From positions 1,494,840 through 1,558,839 of the forward strand of contig NZ_LT635480.1 of the NCBI RefSeq assembly GCF_900120375.1: 64,000 nt of DNA, given 5' to 3'. The notes under the pieces are model-generated. The model had not been told where the DNA came from and did no database searches. It worked only from the letters and a program-made list of their open reading frames with translations. This stretch comes from Ndongobacter massiliensis (GTDB taxonomy: Bacteria > Bacillota > Clostridia > Tissierellales > Peptoniphilaceae). The translations under genes and the position numbers were made by a program. This document shows positions 24,795 through 34,019 of this stretch, piece after piece. Each line of letters opens with the position of its first letter. The stretch's first letter is position 1.

Positions 24795-26129
24795 TTATTG
24801 CATTCGCGCCAATGAACCGATGGGATCCCACGGTTTGAGTACCGTGACTTCGCCGTCATACGCACGCAGCCATTTTTCATCGACGTACTTGCGATCGACC
24901 ATGATCTGATAAGCGAATTCGTCCATCCACGCATCGCTCATCGAATAGATGCCCTTGTCGCCATTTTCATCGCCCCAGCTATTTTCCACTTTCCAAGTCT
25001 TCGGCTTGCCATTCGCATCTAAATCCACCCCGACCAACACCATCGCGTGGGTCAACAGGCTCTCACTGTAATCGAGACGCTCCGCCTTGGTCATCGAAAA
25101 TGTCACGCCCAATGTATCGGCATAATCGAACATCTCTTCGTCCATAATGCCCTGTTTGCGCGCAAGGCGCTGTCCGACATCACAACCATACCAGACGGGA
25201 TCCCCCGCCTGAATGGAGCGAATCGCCGCCTGTTTCAAATCCTCCATCGGCACATTGACGTAACGCACCGGCGGCGCTTCGTGAATGGTGCCTAGGTATT
25301 GGACGGTATATGCCTTTCCGTAAGGCTTATCCTCTGTCGGTGCGTTGATCAGGCTGATGCGGGAATCCAGATCCCAACCGACATATTCCCGGAAAAATTC
25401 CGTCGGCGTTATATTTTCAAGGCGGTGATAGACGCCTTCTTCATCGCGGTAACTGTAAGAAAATACGGTCGGCACCTGCCCCAGAGCCTTGGTTAGAATA
25501 TTGTAAATTTCATACAACATTTCTTCTTTGTACCCGCGAAGCTCCTCGACCGGCTTGCCGGCTCGGTATGCCTGGCGCAGCCGGCACGCATCTTCGCGCA
25601 GCCGCGTGGTCAAAAGGCTGTCCATTTGCGCCGAATTCGACGAATGGAAGGTCTCCGGCATGACCGACTTCGGCACGGCGCCGTATTTTTTCAGGATAGC
25701 GGCAAACATATCCCATTGTCCCCCGTCCTGTACGGGCGCCTGCAGCAGGTGCTTGATTACGCGTGAATCGGTCGCTTCATCCAAGGTCTCCAAAATGGTT
25801 TCCAGGAAATAATTGGACTTTTCCAATTTATCCCAGAAAAATGTATAGTTCTGTGAAAATTCAAAGGTCTTAAGATTCAATTTGTTCATGACCGATACGC
25901 GCGCGACGTTCAATGCTGAAAACATCCAGCAGCGACCGCTCTTTTGTTGATTGGTAATTTCGCCCCGCTTCGTCTCTTCCGAAAAAACAAAGGAATGCTT
26001 GCGCAGCACCTCATTATTAAAGGAAGCTTCTTCAAAGCCGACACGTGCCACGGCATTTTTCACTGCCTGCGCCTTCGCATCGCCGTCAAAACGCTTCTGA
26101 AAAGAGTCCAACAATTTCTTTTCGATCAT
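24795..26129 (-). CDS. pepC: C1-family aminopeptidase C (bleomycin hydrolase)
   Basis: A 444-residue cytoplasmic papain-fold aminopeptidase. The catalytic Cys lies in QQKSGRCWMFSALN, the His in LTHAMVLVGVD and the Asn in VENSWGDENGDKG. Length and architecture match PepC/bleomycin hydrolase, a homohexamer that trims peptides for amino-acid nutrition. The start is the ATG at 26129 (MIEKKLLDSF), preceded by AGGAGG; the upstream in-frame extension is not conserved. It is followed by its own terminator. Confidence 0.95.
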   Translation of the reverse strand: MIEKKLLDSFQKRFDGDAKAQAVKNAVARVGFEEASFNNEVLRKHSFVFSEETKRGEITNQQKSGRCWMFSALNVARVSVMNKLNLKTFEFSQNYTFFWDKLEKSNYFLETILETLDEATDSRVIKHLLQAPVQDGGQWDMFAAILKKYGAVPKSVMPETFHSSNSAQMDSLLTTRLREDACRLRQAYRAGKPVEELRGYKEEMLYEIYNILTKALGQVPTVFSYSYRDEEGVYHRLENITPTEFFREYVGWDLDSRISLINAPTEDKPYGKAYTVQYLGTIHEAPPVRYVNVPMEDLKQAAIRSIQAGDPVWYGCDVGQRLARKQGIMDEEMFDYADTLGVTFSMTKAERLDYSESLLTHAMVLVGVDLDANGKPKTWKVENSWGDENGDKGIYSMSDAWMDEFAYQIMVDRKYVDEKWLRAYDGEVTVLKPWDPIGSLARMQ

Positions 26130-26307
26130 AATTTCCTCCTGACTTTCTTCCCTGCTCCGGTCCCGTCGCGAGTTGTATCGCATAGAAATACACTTCCCGA
26201 CTTGCCGGAACGAACACCGCTATTGTACCGCAGGGAACGCGTTTTTCAAAACGAAGCCTCGGAATATTTCATACTGATCGGCATTTTCTTTGTTTTTAAC
26301 AGGCTTA

Positions 26308-27795
26308 TTACGACTTTGCTTTCGGATGCTCACGCAAAGCACGCTTTGCCGCATCGACAAAAGTTTCCAAAACACCGATCCGCGCGCGCCGTTTATCGTC
26401 CGTCGTGAGAATCGTCCAAGGCGCATTCCTCGTGGACGTCTGTGCAAACATATCTTCAAAAGCGCGCAAATATTCATCCCATTTTTCACGATTGCGCCAA
26501 TCTTCCTCGGTGATTTTGTACGGCTTTTCCTCCTGACGCGCCTGGAAACGACGTTTCTGCTCTTCTTTTGAAATCATCAGGAAGAACTTCAGCACCAATA
26601 CGCCGTTTTCCGAAAGTTCCCGCTCCATCTCGTTGATTTCCCGGTAGGCACGCCGCCACTCCCCTTCGGTGGCAAACTGTTCGACGCGTTCGACCATGAC
26701 GCGACCGTACCAACTGCGGTCAAAGATTGCAATCTTCCCCGACTGTGGAAAGTTGTTATAGAAGCGCCACAAATAATGGTGTTCCTTTTCCCGATCCGTC
26801 GGTGCGGACGTCGGGTTGATAACATAATCGCGGGCATCGAATTGACGGATGAGGCGAGAGATGGCGCCGCCTTTTCCTGCGGCATCTACCCCTTCAAATA
26901 CAAGAACACAGGGAATACCTTTCGCATACAGGCCATAGGCCAATTTCCCCGCTTCTTTCTGCAGTGCTTTGCATTTTTTCTTGTACATGTCTTTATCCAA
27001 CGGCTCCAAAACCTGCCATGGATTTTCCATTTTCCGTGCGGGCCGTTCTGTATCGTCGGCTGTCAACAGGGTTTTCTGTATGCTCGTTTGTACCTCATCT
27101 GCGTGGTCCTCTTCCAAGCGCCGAATACCTTTTTCAATTTCTTCGATACAAATGCCCAAAACCGTGCGTGAGGCATTTTTATGCTTTTCCCCGGACACCA
27201 CATACCAAGGGGCAAACGGCTGGTCCGTCTCTGCAAGAATCTGATCAAAGCGCTTGCGATACGCCCCGTACGCCTTATTTTGTTCCCAATCGAAACCGGA
27301 GACCAGTACCTGTCGGTAGGGATCCGCTTCCAGCGCCTCAATTGCCTTCTTTTGTCCTTTTTCGCTCATATCCAGAAAGAATTTCAACAGAATCATCCCA
27401 TCCTCGTAAAAGAGACGTTCCGTTTCCATCCCGCGGCGCAAGCGCCGTTTTTCTTCTTCCCTGTCCATTTGTAAATCATTTAACAATTCATAGTACAGGC
27501 TGCGATCAAATACTGCAAACTCACCTTTTGCCGGCAATCCTGCCCAAAACGGTCGATTCGGAACGGACGCACACGGGTTTTTCCACGTGCTTTTCGTACA
27601 GGTCTCGGGCGTGGAGATGCGGTAGTTTTTCGCATCCAATTCGCGCACCAGATCATTCATCACAGCGCCGCGCCCTGATGATTCCCATCCGTCGATCATA
27701 ATCAAAACGGAAATTCCCTTTTCCTTACAGGCACGCTGCAATGCCGCCAACTGCTCGCCCAGTGCCTTGCGCCTTTTTGTTGCATACCACGCCAT
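26308..27795 (-). CDS. pap: Polyphosphate:AMP phosphotransferase-like protein, two PPK2 domains
   Basis: A 495-residue protein with two tandem PPK2 domains (about 5-230 and 265-490). The second has the intact Walker A EGVDAAGKGG, then NPTSAPTDREKEHHYLWR and Walker B-like IAIFDRSWYGR. The first has GWESSGRGAV, where Arg replaces the Walker lysine, and FAVFDRSLYYEL. This is the architecture of Pap (AMP + polyphosphate to ADP), in which one half is thought to carry most of the activity. Start at 27795 (MAWYATKRRKA), 5 bases after AAAGGGGAG. It may link to phosphate storage, as the pst regulon is nearby, but there is no Pho box in front. Confidence 0.88.
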   Translation of the reverse strand: MAWYATKRRKALGEQLAALQRACKEKGISVLIMIDGWESSGRGAVMNDLVRELDAKNYRISTPETCTKSTWKNPCASVPNRPFWAGLPAKGEFAVFDRSLYYELLNDLQMDREEEKRRLRRGMETERLFYEDGMILLKFFLDMSEKGQKKAIEALEADPYRQVLVSGFDWEQNKAYGAYRKRFDQILAETDQPFAPWYVVSGEKHKNASRTVLGICIEEIEKGIRRLEEDHADEVQTSIQKTLLTADDTERPARKMENPWQVLEPLDKDMYKKKCKALQKEAGKLAYGLYAKGIPCVLVFEGVDAAGKGGAISRLIRQFDARDYVINPTSAPTDREKEHHYLWRFYNNFPQSGKIAIFDRSWYGRVMVERVEQFATEGEWRRAYREINEMERELSENGVLVLKFFLMISKEEQKRRFQARQEEKPYKITEEDWRNREKWDEYLRAFEDMFAQTSTRNAPWTILTTDDKRRARIGVLETFVDAAKRALREHPKAKS

Positions 27796-27815
27796 CAATA
27801 CTCCCCTTTCTCTCC

Positions 27816-27853
27816 AAAAAAACCGGACCATCCCCGCGCCGCAGAGATGGTCC
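27816..27853 (-). terminator. Intrinsic terminator after the lipoprotein gene
   Basis: Stem GGACCATC / GATGGTCC with a GC-rich loop, followed by GG and seven T on the minus strand, upstream of the pap RBS. Confidence 0.8.
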
Positions 27854-27873
27854 GCTGTTTTCTTTTGATAGCA

Positions 27874-28392
27874 TCATTCAAACGCGTCCATGCCGATGAC
27901 CCCCATAAGAACGCTCTCCGGGTCAGCAATCACCCAATGATCCGTTTCCTGTTTGAGGTTAATTTCCATGTCTTTCGTCTGCGTTTTGACTTTATCCCAG
28001 TCAATTTTTGACATATCCGGTTCGCCCTTGTCGTCCAGCGCGGACAACGCCTGCACAATAAGATCACCCATATCCAAACTCGTCACCTCATAGGTCAGCG
28101 TTCCTTCCGTCGCATCTTTGGCAATTTCCCCGGATTTATACTTCGCCGTCATCTTAGAAAACATCTGTTTCGCCATTTCTTCGTCGTCGCCAAAATCCGT
28201 AGCATCGCCCATATCTGCGGCTTTTTCCGCTGGAACGTATTTTTTTATTTCTTCCACATTCATTGTAGACAGTGCCTTAAAAAAGCCTTCTACAGCCTGC
28301 TTCCCCTGTGCCGTTGGAGAATTTCCTCCGCAACCCACCAATGTAAACAGTAAGCCGATAGCAAGTGCAATGGTTCCGATCCGTCTTTTCAT
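27874..28392 (-). CDS. Small lipoprotein, DUF4878/DUF5105-like
   Basis: A 172-residue secreted lipoprotein: signal peptide with lipobox FTLVGC (Cys about 21), a short Gly/Asn/Ser linker, and a cystatin/NTF2-like domain starting at AVEGFFKALSTMNVEEIKKY. The later part (TLTYEVTSLD, MEINLKQETDHWVI) has alternating beta-strand character as in DUF4878/DUF5105 proteins. Function unknown. The start at 28392 (MKRRIGT) has AGGAGG 5 bases upstream. It is a single-gene unit between tRNA-Val and pap. Confidence 0.7.
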   Translation of the reverse strand: MKRRIGTIALAIGLLFTLVGCGGNSPTAQGKQAVEGFFKALSTMNVEEIKKYVPAEKAADMGDATDFGDDEEMAKQMFSKMTAKYKSGEIAKDATEGTLTYEVTSLDMGDLIVQALSALDDKGEPDMSKIDWDKVKTQTKDMEINLKQETDHWVIADPESVLMGVIGMDAFE

Positions 28393-28497
28393 GATGTCCT
28401 CCTGATGTTTCATTTTTCCGTAGGAAATAGTTTTCTTTATTATATCGAAATCTGCTCCCTTTGTCACGTGAAAGTAGAAAAATAAATTATTGGTGGA

Positions 28498-28533
28498 TAA
28501 ATAAAAGAGAACGTTGAAATTTCAACGTTCTCT
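28498..28533 (-). terminator. Terminator after tRNA-Val
   Basis: Perfect 28-base palindrome (arms AGAGAACGTTGAAA and complement, 28506-28533) followed on the minus strand by TTTTATTTAT, starting 8 bases after the tRNA 3' CCA. Confidence 0.85.
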
Positions 28534-28540
28534 CGGTTTC

Positions 28541-28617
28541 TGGTGGACCATACTAGAGTCGAACTAGTGACCTCCACGATGTCAACGTGGCACTCTAACC
28601 AACTGAGCTAATGGTCC
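28541..28617 (-). tRNA. tRNA-Val (anticodon GAC)
   Basis: A 77-base cloverleaf with CCA encoded. Acceptor stem GGACCAT / ATGGTCC, D-arm GCTC AGTTGGTTA GAGT, anticodon stem CCACG / CGTGG around loop TTGACAT (anticodon GAC), 5-base variable loop, T-arm ACTAG TTCGACT CTAGT. It reads GUC and GUU valine codons. It is a single tRNA gene with its own promoter and terminator. Confidence 0.97.
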
Positions 28618-28629
28618 GCGATGAAAACT

Positions 28630-28658
28630 ATGATACATAAAAAAGCAGGACCTGTCAA
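28630..28658 (-). promoter_or_regulatory. Sigma-A promoter of tRNA-Val
   Basis: TTGACA (28653-28658), 17-base spacer, TATCAT (28630-28635) on the minus strand, 12 bases before the tRNA 5' end. This is close to consensus, as expected for a stable RNA gene. Confidence 0.85.
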
Positions 28659-29087
28659 TGCGTGGACAACGCTTTATGCCGATGGGCATTTTGCCATTGG
28701 CAAGCTTCGTTGACATACCTTTTTCCATTTTTCTCAATTCGGCCTACTGCAAAGATTTGACTTTTCCAAAATTTCACATATGTAATTTGCTATTTCTCCC
28801 ATTTGATCGGCACATCACAGCATACCGTTTTACCCGTTTCTTTTTTTCCCAGCAACTTCGCCACATTTTTTTGAAAATGTGACACATGCTTTTGAAAAAA
28901 CTACTTTTCCGTATGCGAAAATACCGCTAACTTGAATTTTTCCGTCCAATGTTTTCTCAAAATTTTCTATAACATCAGCAATTATGCACCTTGCCCTGTT
29001 CTACAGAGCATAGAGCCTTCGTCCTGACAGCGCAGCACGCAACGGTGGAGTCCTTTCCCAAAACCATTTCCATCCCCTCGTCTCACC
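28659..29087 (-). other. Intergenic region without a supportable gene
   Basis: About 430 bases, AT-rich in the first 330 and more GC-rich after 28985. Reading frames here lack ribosome sites and family resemblance. I see no repeat, RNA gene or insertion relic in it. Confidence 0.5.
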
Positions 29088-29122
29088 AAAAAAGCAGACC
29101 CGGTTTCCCGAAATCTGCTTTT
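29088..29122 (-). terminator. Intrinsic terminator downstream of degV
   Basis: Arms AAAAGCAGA / TCTGCTTTT with a 15-base partly pairing loop (TTTCGGGAAACCGGG), T-run to 29088 on the minus strand. It is 130 bases after the degV stop. Confidence 0.7.
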
Positions 29123-29254
29123 CTTTCATGATTCCATTCGCCAAGCGGCTTCCTTTGGAAAAGCGGACCTGCATTTCCGCCTGGTCTCTCTCTTCTCTAC
29201 GGCAACTATACAAAACCAAAACTTTTTGTTCTATCAAATGATGCCACGGTCCCT

Positions 29255-30133
29255 TTACCGCGGTGTCGCTCCCATATAAATTAAAGTCAAACAACCTGGG
29301 CCGGTGTGTATAGCAATGATCGGCGACAGACGACACAGCTCGATTTGAATTTCCGGATCTCTTGCCAAAATCTGCTGCGCATAGTCTTCCGCCTTTTCCT
29401 TTTCACTGCTGTAGAGAACGAACAAACGCTTATCCGCCGTATCGCGATCTTCGAAGTAATGTTCCATCAACGCCCGATCGGCGGCTTTGCGACCGCGTTT
29501 CTTTTCATAGACGCCCAACTTTCCGTCCGGAGAAACATTGAGGACGGGTTTGATTTGCAATGCCGTTCCCAAAAGGGCCGATGTGCGCGACAATCGCCCG
29601 TTGCGATACAGATGATTCAAATCGTCCACCACATACCAGTGACGAATGTGGGGCGCAATTTTCTGAATTTTTTCCACTGTTTCCTGGAGACTGCAGCCGG
29701 CATTGCGACATTGCAGTGCGGTATCCACAAGAAGTCCCAGCCCCGCCGTCACTGTCAAACTGTCGATAACAACCAGTTCCGCCTGCGGATACTTCTCCGC
29801 CAATTCCCGCTGTGCCATGCGTGCCGAGTCCACCGTCGACGACAGACCGCTTGACAAGCTCAAATACAGGACATCTTCGCCGGCTTCCAGATGCGGCGCA
29901 AAAGTCTCGATATAACGCAGAGGCCCCACCTGACTGGTCGCCATTTTTCGTTGTTTTGCCAACTCTGCATAGACGGCATCGCGCGAACCCTCATCCTGCG
30001 GACCTCCAACGGTAATGGTTTTGGCACCTTCCACCTGACAATCCATGGGCACCACGCCCACATGCGGTGCGGAAACGACTGAAGCTGCGATATCCGCGCT
30101 CGCATCGGTATAAATCCAAAATAAATGGCTCAT
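29255..30133 (-). CDS. DegV/FakB-family fatty-acid-binding protein
   Basis: A 292-residue DegV-fold protein. Motifs: IYTDASADIA at the N-terminus, the TSQ loop (KMATSQVGP), SLSSGLSSTVDSARMA binding the carboxylate, and NGRLSRTSALLGTALQIKPVLN. FakB proteins present exogenous or recycled fatty acids to the kinase FakA; no FakA is in this window. Start at 30133 (MSHLFWIYTD), with GAGGTG upstream; ORF extension by nine codons is not conserved. It follows the DUF1002 gene by 33 bases and probably shares its transcript. Confidence 0.9.
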   Translation of the reverse strand: MSHLFWIYTDASADIAASVVSAPHVGVVPMDCQVEGAKTITVGGPQDEGSRDAVYAELAKQRKMATSQVGPLRYIETFAPHLEAGEDVLYLSLSSGLSSTVDSARMAQRELAEKYPQAELVVIDSLTVTAGLGLLVDTALQCRNAGCSLQETVEKIQKIAPHIRHWYVVDDLNHLYRNGRLSRTSALLGTALQIKPVLNVSPDGKLGVYEKKRGRKAADRALMEHYFEDRDTADKRLFVLYSSEKEKAEDYAQQILARDPEIQIELCRLSPIIAIHTGPGCLTLIYMGATPR

Positions 30134-30166
30134 AAACACCTCATCGCTTTCTAATATCATCCTGTT

Positions 30167-31156
30167 TTAATTCCCACCGAACAGTCCCTGAAAAAAGGAC
30201 ACGATGCCATCCCAAAGACTGGCAAAAAAACCACCGATACCGCTTTTGACTTCCGGGCTCAGTCCTTCCCAAGAGGATTTCACGTGTTCCAACAGCTTTC
30301 CGCCCTGCTCCAATACGGATTTTCCGAAGTCCGCCAGCGCTTTCTTCTGTTCCGACGTAAATTCGATCTCCGAGAATTTTTGCAGAAAATCCTGCAGCTG
30401 CTTGACCTGTTCGTCCGTCAGCGAGAGATTCAGTTGGTAGTTATTGATAATGTTTTGTACGACATTGGTGATATTCTCACTGGTCACCTTGCCTGTTTCC
30501 TCTTTGATTTTCTGAATTTCCGCCTTCATTTCCGCCAGCGCCGCATTGAGCGCTTCGTTGGAGTAGCCCTCTTTCCCTTGATTGGCTTGGTTGATCTCGG
30601 CGGTGACTTCCAGCTCTTTTTGAGCGACCTCGACATTGACCGTCGGCAACGCTTCCCCGGACTCTAAAAATGCCTTATACACGCCGCCCAACGCCCCGGA
30701 ACCGTCCACAGCTTTGACCGATGCCACGCGAATACGCAGATTGATCGCACCCGCCGTAATCGCCGCGTTCTGATACTGCAACGGCGTAATCTCCGTAATG
30801 GTATCGGGCGTTTTGATTTCCACCTCAACGCCCTGTTTCGTCTCCATCGGCTCTAAGTACACGGAAGAATACACCTGATTGTACGGATAGTTGTCATGCA
30901 ATAATCCGTTGAGTTCGTCGATTTTAACGACCATCTCCTTCGCGCCGTCCGACACACCCAGCAGCTTCGCCGTGGTGTCCTTTTCTTCCGGCGTCAAGCT
31001 CTCGCCGTAGGCATAAACCGGTTGTTTTAACTCCGCCGCCTGCACCGCGCGCAGCGGAGCAACCCATGCCCCCAACAGCAGCGCGGCAGCAAGTGCTCCC
31101 GCCGCACCCCGGTGAAACCGACCGCAGCGGCGGTCGGTTTTTCGATTTTCGTTCAT
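30167..31156 (-). CDS. DUF1002 family secreted protein
   Basis: A 329-residue exported protein with a signal peptide (about 1-40, RFHRGAAGALAAALLLGAWV, ending near AVQAAE). The DUF1002 domain covers about 45-240: SLTPEEKDTTAKLLGV, YNQVYSSVYLEP, ITPLQYQNAAITAGA. The C-terminal part (250-329) is helical and ends in a hydrophobic FFASLWDGIVSFFQGLFGGN. The family is widespread in Bacillota and its function is unknown. Its ATG overlaps the stop of the glycerate kinase gene (ATGA), and GGGAGGAAA serves as RBS. Confidence 0.85.
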   Translation of the reverse strand: MNENRKTDRRCGRFHRGAAGALAAALLLGAWVAPLRAVQAAELKQPVYAYGESLTPEEKDTTAKLLGVSDGAKEMVVKIDELNGLLHDNYPYNQVYSSVYLEPMETKQGVEVEIKTPDTITEITPLQYQNAAITAGAINLRIRVASVKAVDGSGALGGVYKAFLESGEALPTVNVEVAQKELEVTAEINQANQGKEGYSNEALNAALAEMKAEIQKIKEETGKVTSENITNVVQNIINNYQLNLSLTDEQVKQLQDFLQKFSEIEFTSEQKKALADFGKSVLEQGGKLLEHVKSSWEGLSPEVKSGIGGFFASLWDGIVSFFQGLFGGN

Positions 31157-32409
31157 TCTTTCCTCCCAATTTTGTCTTCCGGCGTGATTAAAACCACCGA
31201 AAGGTCATTGACATTGGTCCCCGTGGGACCGGTAAAAATCAATTGGTTAACGGCGCCAAGTGCGTGATAGGCGTCGTTGTCGGCAAGCGCAGCATCCAAC
31301 GAAACACCAGCTTTTTTCAACGCCGCCATCGTATTGCCGTCACAGCAGCCGCCGGCGGCATCGGTCGGACCGTCCGTCCCGTCGCTGCCAAAGCTGAAAA
31401 TGCGCACGGTGTCACATCCGGCGATGAGCGGTGCCGCTGCCAACGCCAATTCCTGATTCCTGCCGCCCTTTCCTTTGCCGCGCAGATGTACGACCGTTTC
31501 TCCGCCGAACAGATAGGCGCGCGGCGTCGTATCCCCGGCGTGCGTGTGTCCGATCGAACCCAGCAGACGACCGGCTTCGCGCGCCTCGCAGTCCATCGAC
31601 GTCGTCAGAATTTCTGTCGCATAACCCAGACGTTCACAGGCACTCCGCGCGGCGCAGCACAACTCCGTCACGCTGCCGGACACCGTCGTCTGCACATTCG
31701 TAAGCTCCGCCGGCGTTTCCACGACCAGCAGCTTCTGCGCTGCCGCCGACAGGGGGATGTCGTATTTCGCAATGACCGCCTGCGCCTGTGCACACGTGGA
31801 GTCGTCCGGATAGGTCGGTCCGGAAGCGATCATGTCGATTGGATCCCCGATAATGTCACTGAGGATGATATTATAAACCTGTGCCGGTGCGCAAGCCAGC
31901 GCAAAACGTCCGCCCTTTACGCCGGAAAAACGCTTGCGTACGCGATTCATCTCCACAATATTTGCACCCTTTGCCAATAGCGCATCCGTCAACGTCGTGA
32001 GTTCTTCCAACGGAATCAATGGCTTTTCAAACAAAGCGGAACCACCGCCGGACAAAAGCACCACGACCAGATCTTCGGACGCCAATCCGCGTACCGTTTC
32101 CAATGCCGCTTCCGTCGCCTGAAGTGAATTTTCATCGAGAATCGGATGCCCCGCTTCATAACAGCGCACCCCTTCCAGCGGACCTTCCACATGGCCATAT
32201 TTCGTAATGACAATGCCGTCATCAAACGACACATTTTCCGCTTCCAACGCCGCCTTCGCCATCCGCCACGCCGCTTTTCCAACCGCGACCAGTATCTTTT
32301 TCCCCGTCGTTTGCGGCAAATCCCGCAGCGCACGCTGCACCGCCGCGTCCGGTAAACAAGCGGCGATCGCTTCTTTTACGATTTGCTCCTGCGCTATTTT
32401 CCCGTTCAT
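31153..32409 (-). CDS. Glycerate 2-kinase (GckA/MOFRL type)
   Basis: A 418-residue kinase of the DUF4147-MOFRL family. N-terminal part: VAVGKAAWRMAKAA, GHPILDENSLQATEAAL and LLSGGGSALFEKP (nucleotide loop); C-terminal MOFRL part: GKGKGGRNQELALAAA and SFGSDGTDGPTDAAGG. It phosphorylates D-glycerate to 2-phosphoglycerate, linking serine/glycerate breakdown to glycolysis. Start at 32409 (MNGKIAQEQI) with AAGGAGGGG upstream. It is the first gene of the transcript with DUF1002 and degV. Confidence 0.88.
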   Translation of the reverse strand: MNGKIAQEQIVKEAIAACLPDAAVQRALRDLPQTTGKKILVAVGKAAWRMAKAALEAENVSFDDGIVITKYGHVEGPLEGVRCYEAGHPILDENSLQATEAALETVRGLASEDLVVVLLSGGGSALFEKPLIPLEELTTLTDALLAKGANIVEMNRVRKRFSGVKGGRFALACAPAQVYNIILSDIIGDPIDMIASGPTYPDDSTCAQAQAVIAKYDIPLSAAAQKLLVVETPAELTNVQTTVSGSVTELCCAARSACERLGYATEILTTSMDCEAREAGRLLGSIGHTHAGDTTPRAYLFGGETVVHLRGKGKGGRNQELALAAAPLIAGCDTVRIFSFGSDGTDGPTDAAGGCCDGNTMAALKKAGVSLDAALADNDAYHALGAVNQLIFTGPTGTNVNDLSVVLITPEDKIGRKE

Positions 32410-32548
32410 GGTCCCCTCCTTGTGTTTCAAATGTCTTGCCTTCTTCCTAATTCTTGTATTTTACCCATTTCTCTGCAAAGACCGCGGCATCTCCATTATT
32501 TTCTCCCGAAAAAAATGCGATACAATCATACCCGTCAGGAGGAACATG

Positions 32549-33097
32549 ATGAAAAATAATGGAATAGAAAATTCAGTGTCATACGCTGTCTTGCAACTAC
32601 GTCACGCCACTATGGCCGATCTACCGGCGATCCATGCCCTTTTCGTCCAAGCACAGGCCTATATGTTCCGTGAAGGCAATACAGAGCAATGGCGTTGTCT
32701 GCCGGCGCGCTCCGTATTGGAAACGGACATTGCGAAAAACGAGCTCTATGTATATACTCAATCCGTTGCCGGCGAGGAAGTCTTGGAAGGCGCCTTTGTT
32801 CTTCAGCAGGGCAGCTGTCCCGCTTATGAAAAAATTGAAGCGGGCGCATGGCCGACAAAGGGTCCTTATATCTCACTACACCGCGTCGTGAGTTCCGGAC
32901 GGGTAAAACGACTCTTCGACCGAATATGCGCCTATGCTTTTACGATGGCTGATGAAGTACGTATTGATACGCACGAAAAAAATATATCCATGCGTCGGGC
33001 ATTACAGCGAAACGGCTTCACCTATTGTGGCATTATTCACCTGCCCGACGGCGGCGCACGACGCGCTTATATTGGATTTTATAAGGAGATTTCATGA
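32549..33097 (+). CDS. GNAT-family N-acetyltransferase
   Basis: A 182-residue acetyltransferase: LRHATMADLPAIHALF start typical of GNAT, core strands ELYVYTQSVAGEEVLEGAF, ISLHRVVSSGRVKRLFDRI (acetyl-CoA segment) and IDTHEKNISMRRALQRNGFTYCG. Substrate unknown. AGGAGG at 32538-32543 precedes two consecutive ATGs (32546, 32549); spacing favours 32549. Its TGA overlaps the ATG of the DUF368 gene, so the two are translationally coupled. Confidence 0.88.
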   Translation: MKNNGIENSVSYAVLQLRHATMADLPAIHALFVQAQAYMFREGNTEQWRCLPARSVLETDIAKNELYVYTQSVAGEEVLEGAFVLQQGSCPAYEKIEAGAWPTKGPYISLHRVVSSGRVKRLFDRICAYAFTMADEVRIDTHEKNISMRRALQRNGFTYCGIIHLPDGGARRAYIGFYKEIS

Positions 33098-33996
33098 AAA
33101 ACACAAACTGCGAACCGCTTTCAGCGCCGAATGCGACGCCGAGCCTCAAAAATATACTCATCCGCCTTGTCAAAGGCATCCTCATCGGCATCGGCGCCAT
33201 TTTGCCCGGCCTTTCCGGCGGGGTGCTTTCCGTCATCTTCGGCGTTTATGACCCGATGATACGCTTTTTGTCCCATATCAGGCACCGCTTCAAAGAAAAT
33301 GTATTCTATTTTTTGCCGATTGGCGTGGGCGGTCTGTTAGGCGTGCTGCTCTTTTCCGTCGTCGTGGTCGCCGCCTTCGGGCGATTTCAGGCGCAATTCG
33401 TCTGCCTGTTTATCGGCTTTGTCATCGGCACCTTTCCTTCGCTGTATCGACAGGCGGGAAAAGAAGGGCGCAACGGCGCGGATCTCTTCATCCTTGCACT
33501 GTGCGCAGCGGGGATTTTTTCGCTCATGTTCGCCGGCAAGGGAATGCCTACGGTGCAGCCCAATCCGCTCGTCTGGTTTCTTTCCGGCGCCACCGTCGCG
33601 CTCGGCTTTATCGTACCAGGCATGAGCCCGAGCAATTTTTTGATCTATTTCGGATTGTACGACAAAATGTCCGCCGCCATTGCCGCATTCGATTTCTCGA
33701 TGTTGCTTCCTTTCGGCGCCGGCGGCGTTTTATGCATTATTCTATTCTCAAAGTTGGTCGCCCATCTCTTTGATCGACATTACTCAAAAATGTATCATGC
33801 CATTCTCGGCATGGTGGTCGGTTCTTCCCTTGCCATCTTCCCGACCACTGTTTTTCCCGCCTTTACCGCGGCGGGATTGGCGCAAGCGGGGCTGTCTTTC
33901 GGCGCCGCTTTCCTGTTCGCGCTCCTGCTGCTTGCTGCCGGCATCGCCTGTAGCTATGCGTTCAGCAAGGTCGAAGACCGCGTCTCTGCCGAATAA
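33094..33996 (+). CDS. popT: DUF368 polyprenyl-phosphate translocase (PopT family)
   Basis: A 300-residue polytopic membrane protein with 8-9 helices. Family hallmarks: IGAILPGLSGGVLSVIFGVYD and a second repeat GFIVPGMSPSNFLIYFGLYD, showing the internal duplication of DUF368. Recent work assigned DUF368 (PopT) to flipping of undecaprenyl phosphate back to the cytoplasmic face for wall and glycan synthesis. It follows the GNAT gene with an ATGA overlap and converges on the ABC ATPase gene. Confidence 0.87.
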   Translation: MKNTNCEPLSAPNATPSLKNILIRLVKGILIGIGAILPGLSGGVLSVIFGVYDPMIRFLSHIRHRFKENVFYFLPIGVGGLLGVLLFSVVVVAAFGRFQAQFVCLFIGFVIGTFPSLYRQAGKEGRNGADLFILALCAAGIFSLMFAGKGMPTVQPNPLVWFLSGATVALGFIVPGMSPSNFLIYFGLYDKMSAAIAAFDFSMLLPFGAGGVLCIILFSKLVAHLFDRHYSKMYHAILGMVVGSSLAIFPTTVFPAFTAAGLAQAGLSFGAAFLFALLLLAAGIACSYAFSKVEDRVSAE

Positions 33997-34019
33997 GCCC
34001 GGATTGCTCGGGAATTGCC

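Noticed and set aside
29001-29336. 111-codon minus-strand frame overlapping the end of degV
   Set aside because: Runs through a terminator, has no family match and is out of frame with degV.
32207-32548. Upstream extension of the GNAT frame
   Set aside because: It lies opposite the glycerate kinase gene; the AGGAGG at 32538 fixes the start at 32546/32549.
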